Shown one piece after another: positions 6,341 through 9,510 of a stretch of DNA of 9,510 bases. Under the pieces are notes generated by a model. The model was not told where the DNA came from and searched no databases. It saw only the letters and a list, made by a program, of their open reading frames with translations. Both the position numbers and the translations under genes were made by a program. The DNA is taken from positions 1 through 9,510 of the forward strand of contig CAVOBC010000167.1 of assembly GCA_963693635.1 (NCBI GenBank), given 5' to 3'. Within the stretch, counting starts at the first letter, position 1, and each line of letters starts with the position of its first letter. This DNA comes from CAVOBC01 sp963693635. GTDB lineage: Bacteria; Pseudomonadota; Gammaproteobacteria; Pseudomonadales; Azotimanducaceae.

Positions 6341-7141
6341 ATGGCGAACGTGAAGCTGGAAAACGGAGACGACTTGCGTAGCGCTTTTCGCCGTGACGGG
6401 GTCGTTTGCCTGCGGCAGGTCTTCGACCCGGACACGATGGCGTTGGCAGAAGCCGTATGGCAGCGTCTCGCCGACCACCCCGGCTCGGGGGCGGCACGTC
6501 TGTATGCGGACCGCATGGCGACGGTGGCGTCAATCGACGCTGCGCAGAAGTTGCCGGCCGGTGTGGAAACCGGTTTTTTCTACCAGGACATTGGCAACCG
6601 CCATGCATCCGACCAGGTGCAGGCGCTGTTAGCGCGTGAAGACGTGCGAGACATCGTACAGTCTGTGGTGACACCGGAAGATAGCGCCGACTGCAGGGCC
6701 TGGTTCTCCGGTGAGCAGATGTTCCTGAAAGGGCCGTTCAGTCCGCCGACCGGCTGGCATCAGGACATCGTCGATACACCGCTCAGGGGTAACGATCTGC
6801 TGGTCATCTGGATGTCGTTCGACCCGGTAGATCAGGCGCACGCCCTCCGTTTAGCGCGGGGGTCCCATGAGGGCCCGGCATTTGATTCGCTCTATGGCCG
6901 CTTTACCGGTGAGACGGTGCCTGATGTCGATGCAGACCCGAACTTTGACGTTGTGGGCTATGCGACAGAACCGGGTGATGTCGTTCTGTTTCACTACGGC
7001 TGCCTACACGGGGGTGGCAGGACCGGCGAACGCGGGCGCCGCAGTCTGGCGCTCCGCTTCAATGGACCCGATTGTTATCGCGAGCGATCAGGCGAGCCGT
7101 TTGATCCGGACACCGCGGGCAACCTCTTCGCCGCGAGTTGA
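6341..7141 (+). CDS. Phytanoyl-CoA dioxygenase (PhyH) family Fe(II)/2-oxoglutarate-dependent oxygenase
   Basis: A 266-residue cytoplasmic enzyme. The N-terminus has the family opening FRRDGVVCLRQVF (16-28). The iron facial triad is readable: H140 and D142 in GWHQD, and distal H223 in FHYGCLHGGG. R233 or R234 in GRRSLALRF is the expected 2-oxoglutarate-binding arginine. Enzymes of this family use O2 and 2-oxoglutarate to hydroxylate (sometimes halogenate or epimerise) small molecules. With Asp present in the triad, a hydroxylase is expected rather than a halogenase. The substrate cannot be read from sequence. PhyH relatives act on fatty acyl-CoAs, ectoine, phosphonates and secondary metabolites, and no neighbour here points to one of these. 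The gene sits between ppc and dcp with repeat arrays in both gaps. The ATG at 6341 has a very strong Shine-Dalgarno. Confidence 0.88.
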   Translation: MANVKLENGDDLRSAFRRDGVVCLRQVFDPDTMALAEAVWQRLADHPGSGAARLYADRMATVASIDAAQKLPAGVETGFFYQDIGNRHASDQVQALLAREDVRDIVQSVVTPEDSADCRAWFSGEQMFLKGPFSPPTGWHQDIVDTPLRGNDLLVIWMSFDPVDQAHALRLARGSHEGPAFDSLYGRFTGETVPDVDADPNFDVVGYATEPGDVVLFHYGCLHGGGRTGERGRRSLALRFNGPDCYRERSGEPFDPDTAGNLFAAS

Positions 7142-7316
7142 TCAACGGCGAGATGAAGCGTCCTGTCGATGCCGGTGGCCTGACAGGGCCGCATCACTCA
7201 CCCGGCGCACCAGGGCACTCGGTGCATCTCCCACCAATCCACACCTGCCACACTTGAGATCTGACGGGTGCGGGGATGCTGGCAACGCCTCGTGCGTGCA
7301 AAGCCAGCCGGCGGAA
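7142..7316. other. Intergenic stretch after the PhyH gene, with a bulged hairpin
   Basis: There is no credible gene in this stretch. A bulged inverted repeat is visible: GATGC (7168-7172) pairs with GCATC (7191-7195), and GGCC (7177-7180) with GGCC (7187-7190), around the loop TGACAG. It lies about 27 bases after the PhyH stop codon and could slow or end transcription, but no T-run follows. Nothing else stands out before the 17-bp repeats. Confidence 0.4.
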
Positions 7317-7367
7317 GCCTTCAAATCGGGAGTGCCTTCGAATCGGGGATGCCTTCGAATCGGGAGT
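7317..7367. repeat. Array D: three 17-bp tandem units upstream of dcp
   Basis: The units are GCCTTCAAATCGGGAGT (7317-7333), GCCTTCGAATCGGGGAT (7334-7350) and GCCTTCGAATCGGGAGT (7351-7367). They differ from each other at one to three positions. The T at the end of the last unit is also the first base of a possible extended -10 element of the dcp promoter. Two units contain the palindrome TTCGAA. Confidence 0.92.
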
Positions 7368-7375
7368 GGTAAAGT
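7367..7375 (+). promoter_or_regulatory. Possible extended -10 promoter of dcp
   Basis: TGG followed by TAAAGT (7370-7375) fits an extended -10 (TGn plus a hexamer with 4 of 6 matches to TATAAT). A start about seven bases downstream would leave a leader of about 35 bases before the TTG at 7418. No good -35 is seen, but extended -10 promoters can work without one. The 17-bp array would then occupy the spacer and upstream region of the promoter. Confidence 0.3.
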
Positions 7376-7407
7376 GACCCGCGCGTGTTGCCCATTTACC
7401 CAACGCC

Positions 7408-7413
7408 GGAGAG
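7408..7413 (+). promoter_or_regulatory. Shine-Dalgarno supporting a TTG start for dcp
   Basis: GGAGAG at 7408-7413 lies four bases before TTG at 7418 (GGAG has a 6-base spacer). The upstream GTG at 7385 and TTG at 7388 have no comparable site. Confidence 0.6.
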
Positions 7414-7417
7414 ACCC

Positions 7418-9448
7418 TTGAGCGACCCATCGAGCAATCCACTGCGAGTCCCCCAGGACGGCCCGTTGCCCCAGTTCAGTGACATCTCGGATGCGCACTT
7501 TTCAGACGCGTTTGACGCCGCTCTCGCCGAACACCTGATCGAGATAGAAGCGATAGCGGGCGAATCCGCACTTCCTACCTTTGAAAATACCGTCGAGGCG
7601 ATGGAGCGCGCGGGCGCCGCGTTGCGTCGTGTCGCGGACGTTTTTTTCAACATCGCGTTGACCGACACCACGCCGTCGATTCAGGCGATCGAGCGCGAGA
7701 TCAGTCCCCGGCTAGCGAGTCACAACAACTCGGTCCTTGGCAATGCGGCCCTGTTCGCGCGGGTCGATGGGCTGCACGCGACGCTTGATCGCTACGACGG
7801 CGAACGACGAGAACTATTGGTTCGCACCCACCGCGACTTTGTGCGTGCCGGCGCATCGCTCGGTGCTAGCGAGAAGGCACGGGTGCAGGCAATCGATGAG
7901 CTACTCGCAACGCTGACAACACGCTTTGCGCAGAACCTGCTGCAGGAGACGAATGATTTTGAGCTGTTGGTGACGGATGAAGAATCGCTCGACGGACTGC
8001 CAGACTCGGTGCGTCAGGCGGCCGCGAGTGAGGCGATGAGTCGCGATAAGGATGGGTTTCTCTTTACCCTTTCGCGGTCTTCGATTACGCCCTTTCTGCA
8101 GTATTCATCGCGACGTGATCTACGGGAGCTTATCTACAAGGCATACACCCATTGCGGCGACAACGACAACGCTGCGGATAACAAGCCAGTGGTCGCAGAG
8201 ATCGTGCTCTTGCGCCAGGAACGCGCGGGACTGATGGGTTTTGGCAGTCATGCAGACTTCAAACTGGACAATGCGATGGCGGGGACCCCGGCGCGCGTCC
8301 ACGAGTTGCTTGACGCGATCTGGGAGCCGGCGAAGGCCCGCGTCGCCGAGGAGGCAGCGGACCTTGAGGCGCGGATTCAGGCCGGTGGCGGCAATTTCAA
8401 ACTCGCGCCCTGGGATTGGTTTTACTACACCGAGAAAGTGCGAGCAGAGCGTTACGCCATGGACCCGGACGCGGTGAAGCCGTACTTCCTGTTACAAAAC
8501 GTGATGCAGGGCGCCTTCGATGTGGCAAAACGCCTTTATGGCGTTCGGTTTGACGAGGTGCATGACCTGCCGCTTTACCATCCGGATGTGAAGAGCTTCG
8601 CGGTCTCGGAGGCAGACGGCGGCCAAATTGGCTGGTTCCTCGTCGATTACTTTATGCGGCCGTCTAAACGCGGCGGGGCATGGATGTCGTCCTTTCAAGA
8701 GCAGTCGGTGTTCGACGGCGGCACGCTGCCGGTCGTTATCAACTGCTGCAATTTTCCGAAGGCGGACCCCTGTTTGCTCGGCATGGATGAAGTGCGGACC
8801 CTCTTTCATGAATTCGGTCATGGGCTGCATGGACTGCTGAGCAAGGTTCACTACCGGAGCCTGTCGGGAACAAGCGTCAAGCGCGATTTCGTCGAACTGC
8901 CGTCGCAGATCATGGAGCACTGGGCCGTCGAGCCGGAAGTTATGCGGTCCTATGCTCGCCATTGCGAAACAGGGGACGTGATCCCCGATGAACTGATCGA
9001 CAAACTCCGCCGGGCCGGTCAGTTCAATCAGGGTTTCGCAACGACTGAATACCTGGCCGCGTCCTATCTCGACCTGCACTGGCATAGCGGAGATTCTGGC
9101 ACCGGTGATGCCGCGAGTGTCAACGCCGAGGAAGCCGCAGCGATGCGGCAGATCGAGTTGATCGCGGAGGTCGACCCGCGCTATCGCTCGACGTACTTTC
9201 AGCACATCTTTGCCTCCGATGGCTACGCGGCGGGCTACTACGCCTATATTTGGGCCGAAGTGCTCGATGCGGACGCGTTTCAGGTGTTTGCGGACAAAGG
9301 CATTTTTGATGCCGCGACCGCAGCGTCCTTCCGTGAACACATTTTGTCGCGCGGCGGGACAGATGACCCGATGGCGCTCTATCAGCGCTTCCGGGGTCAG
9401 GAACCAACCGTGGCGCCTTTGCTCGCGCAGCGTGGGTTGTCCGGCTGA
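7418..9448 (+). CDS. dcp: Peptidyl-dipeptidase Dcp (M3 family zinc metallopeptidase)
   Basis: The protein has 676 residues from the TTG at 7418; E. coli Dcp has about 681. The zinc site is clear: HEFGHGLHG with H464, E465 and H468, then E493 in DFVELPSQIMEHW as third ligand. Downstream blocks favour Dcp over oligopeptidase A (PrlC): LSGTSVKRDFVELPSQ, DPRYRSTYFQHIF, GYAAGYYAYIWAEVL and the C-terminal FREHILSRGGTDD...APLLAQRGL. Dcp removes dipeptides from the C-terminus of short peptides and takes part in peptide recycling in the cytoplasm or periplasm. No signal peptide is visible here. An in-frame GTG at 7385 would add 11 residues; the Shine-Dalgarno and the family-like opening SDPSSNPLRVP support TTG. 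The stop codon and the last Gly codon form the first unit of an 11-bp tandem array. The gene has its own upstream gap and probably its own promoter. Confidence 0.95.
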   Translation: MSDPSSNPLRVPQDGPLPQFSDISDAHFSDAFDAALAEHLIEIEAIAGESALPTFENTVEAMERAGAALRRVADVFFNIALTDTTPSIQAIEREISPRLASHNNSVLGNAALFARVDGLHATLDRYDGERRELLVRTHRDFVRAGASLGASEKARVQAIDELLATLTTRFAQNLLQETNDFELLVTDEESLDGLPDSVRQAAASEAMSRDKDGFLFTLSRSSITPFLQYSSRRDLRELIYKAYTHCGDNDNAADNKPVVAEIVLLRQERAGLMGFGSHADFKLDNAMAGTPARVHELLDAIWEPAKARVAEEAADLEARIQAGGGNFKLAPWDWFYYTEKVRAERYAMDPDAVKPYFLLQNVMQGAFDVAKRLYGVRFDEVHDLPLYHPDVKSFAVSEADGGQIGWFLVDYFMRPSKRGGAWMSSFQEQSVFDGGTLPVVINCCNFPKADPCLLGMDEVRTLFHEFGHGLHGLLSKVHYRSLSGTSVKRDFVELPSQIMEHWAVEPEVMRSYARHCETGDVIPDELIDKLRRAGQFNQGFATTEYLAASYLDLHWHSGDSGTGDAASVNAEEAAAMRQIELIAEVDPRYRSTYFQHIFASDGYAAGYYAYIWAEVLDADAFQVFADKGIFDAATAASFREHILSRGGTDDPMALYQRFRGQEPTVAPLLAQRGLSG

Positions 9449-9497
9449 GGTCGGGTGCAGATCGGGCTCAGATCGGGCTCAGATCGGGCTCAGATCG
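9443..9497. repeat. Array E: five 11-bp tandem units beginning at the dcp stop codon
   Basis: The units are GGCTGAGGTCG (9443, which includes the last Gly codon and the TGA stop), GGTGCAGATCG (9454), then three exact copies of GGCTCAGATCG (9465, 9476, 9487). A further partial GGTA follows before the window ends. The exact copies differ from the stop-codon unit at only two positions (TGAGG against TCAGA), so the array may have been amplified from the gene's own 3' edge. The full extent beyond the window is unknown. Confidence 0.92.
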
Positions 9498-9510
9498 GGT
9501 AGGGGGCTGG

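Noticed and set aside
7142..7498. Minus-strand frame of 118 codons between the PhyH gene and dcp
   Set aside because: It runs through the 17-bp repeats and overlaps the dcp start. It shows no recognisable family and is probably a GC-rich chance frame.
8492..9340. Long antisense frame of 282 codons inside dcp
   Set aside because: It is fully antisense to the conserved catalytic half of dcp and shows no recognisable domain. Long antisense frames are expected opposite GC-rich codons.
7418..9448. Oligopeptidase A (prlC) instead of dcp
   Set aside because: Both are M3 peptidases with HEFGH, but the LSGT...RDFVELPSQ block and the C-terminal YRSTYFQHIF and GYAAGYYAY blocks fit Dcp better.
1..9510. 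Mobile element or genomic island
   Set aside because: No transposase, integrase, terminal inverted repeats or tRNA-associated attachment site was seen, and the genes are mostly housekeeping with no obvious shift in base composition.

Overview
The window looks like a chromosomal segment of a GC-rich gammaproteobacterium, or a close proteobacterial relative. The best taxonomic clue is rdgC, a recombination-associated gene known mainly from beta- and gammaproteobacteria. The phosphoenolpyruvate carboxylase and the peptidyl-dipeptidase Dcp also resemble their gammaproteobacterial counterparts. No rRNA, tRNA, insertion sequence, integrase or CRISPR array is visible, and I see no obvious compositional island. 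Species-level placement is not possible from this sequence.

Layout: (1) 24-2096 (+), a large ADP-ribosylglycohydrolase-family protein with an added C-terminal beta-rich half. (2) 2225-3130 (-), RdgC, convergent with gene 1. (3) 3520-6162 (+), phosphoenolpyruvate carboxylase, divergent from rdgC across a gap of about 390 bp. (4) 6341-7141 (+), a phytanoyl-CoA dioxygenase (PhyH)-family Fe(II)/2-oxoglutarate oxygenase. (5) 7418-9448 (+), the zinc peptidase Dcp, probably starting at TTG. The genes do not form one pathway. They cover nucleotide or ADP-ribose-type metabolism, recombination control, anaplerotic carbon fixation, an oxygenase of unknown substrate, and peptide turnover. Each looks like its own transcription unit, or nearly so.

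The unusual part is between the genes. All four intergenic gaps, and the start of the fifth after dcp, carry a short direct tandem repeat. Each gap has its own unit: about 16 bp x 5 (2158-2237), 14 bp x 8-10 (3339-3477), 18/19 bp x 7 (6204-6334), 17 bp x 3 (7317-7367) and 11 bp x 5 (9443-9497). No comparable array is evident inside the coding regions. The arrays also touch gene-expression signals: the rdgC stop codon, an upstream in-frame ATG of ppc, the Shine-Dalgarno of the PhyH gene, a possible promoter of dcp, and the dcp stop codon. This suggests a process that amplifies short sequences at gene borders, rather than dispersal of one repeat family. That pattern is the main observation worth following up.
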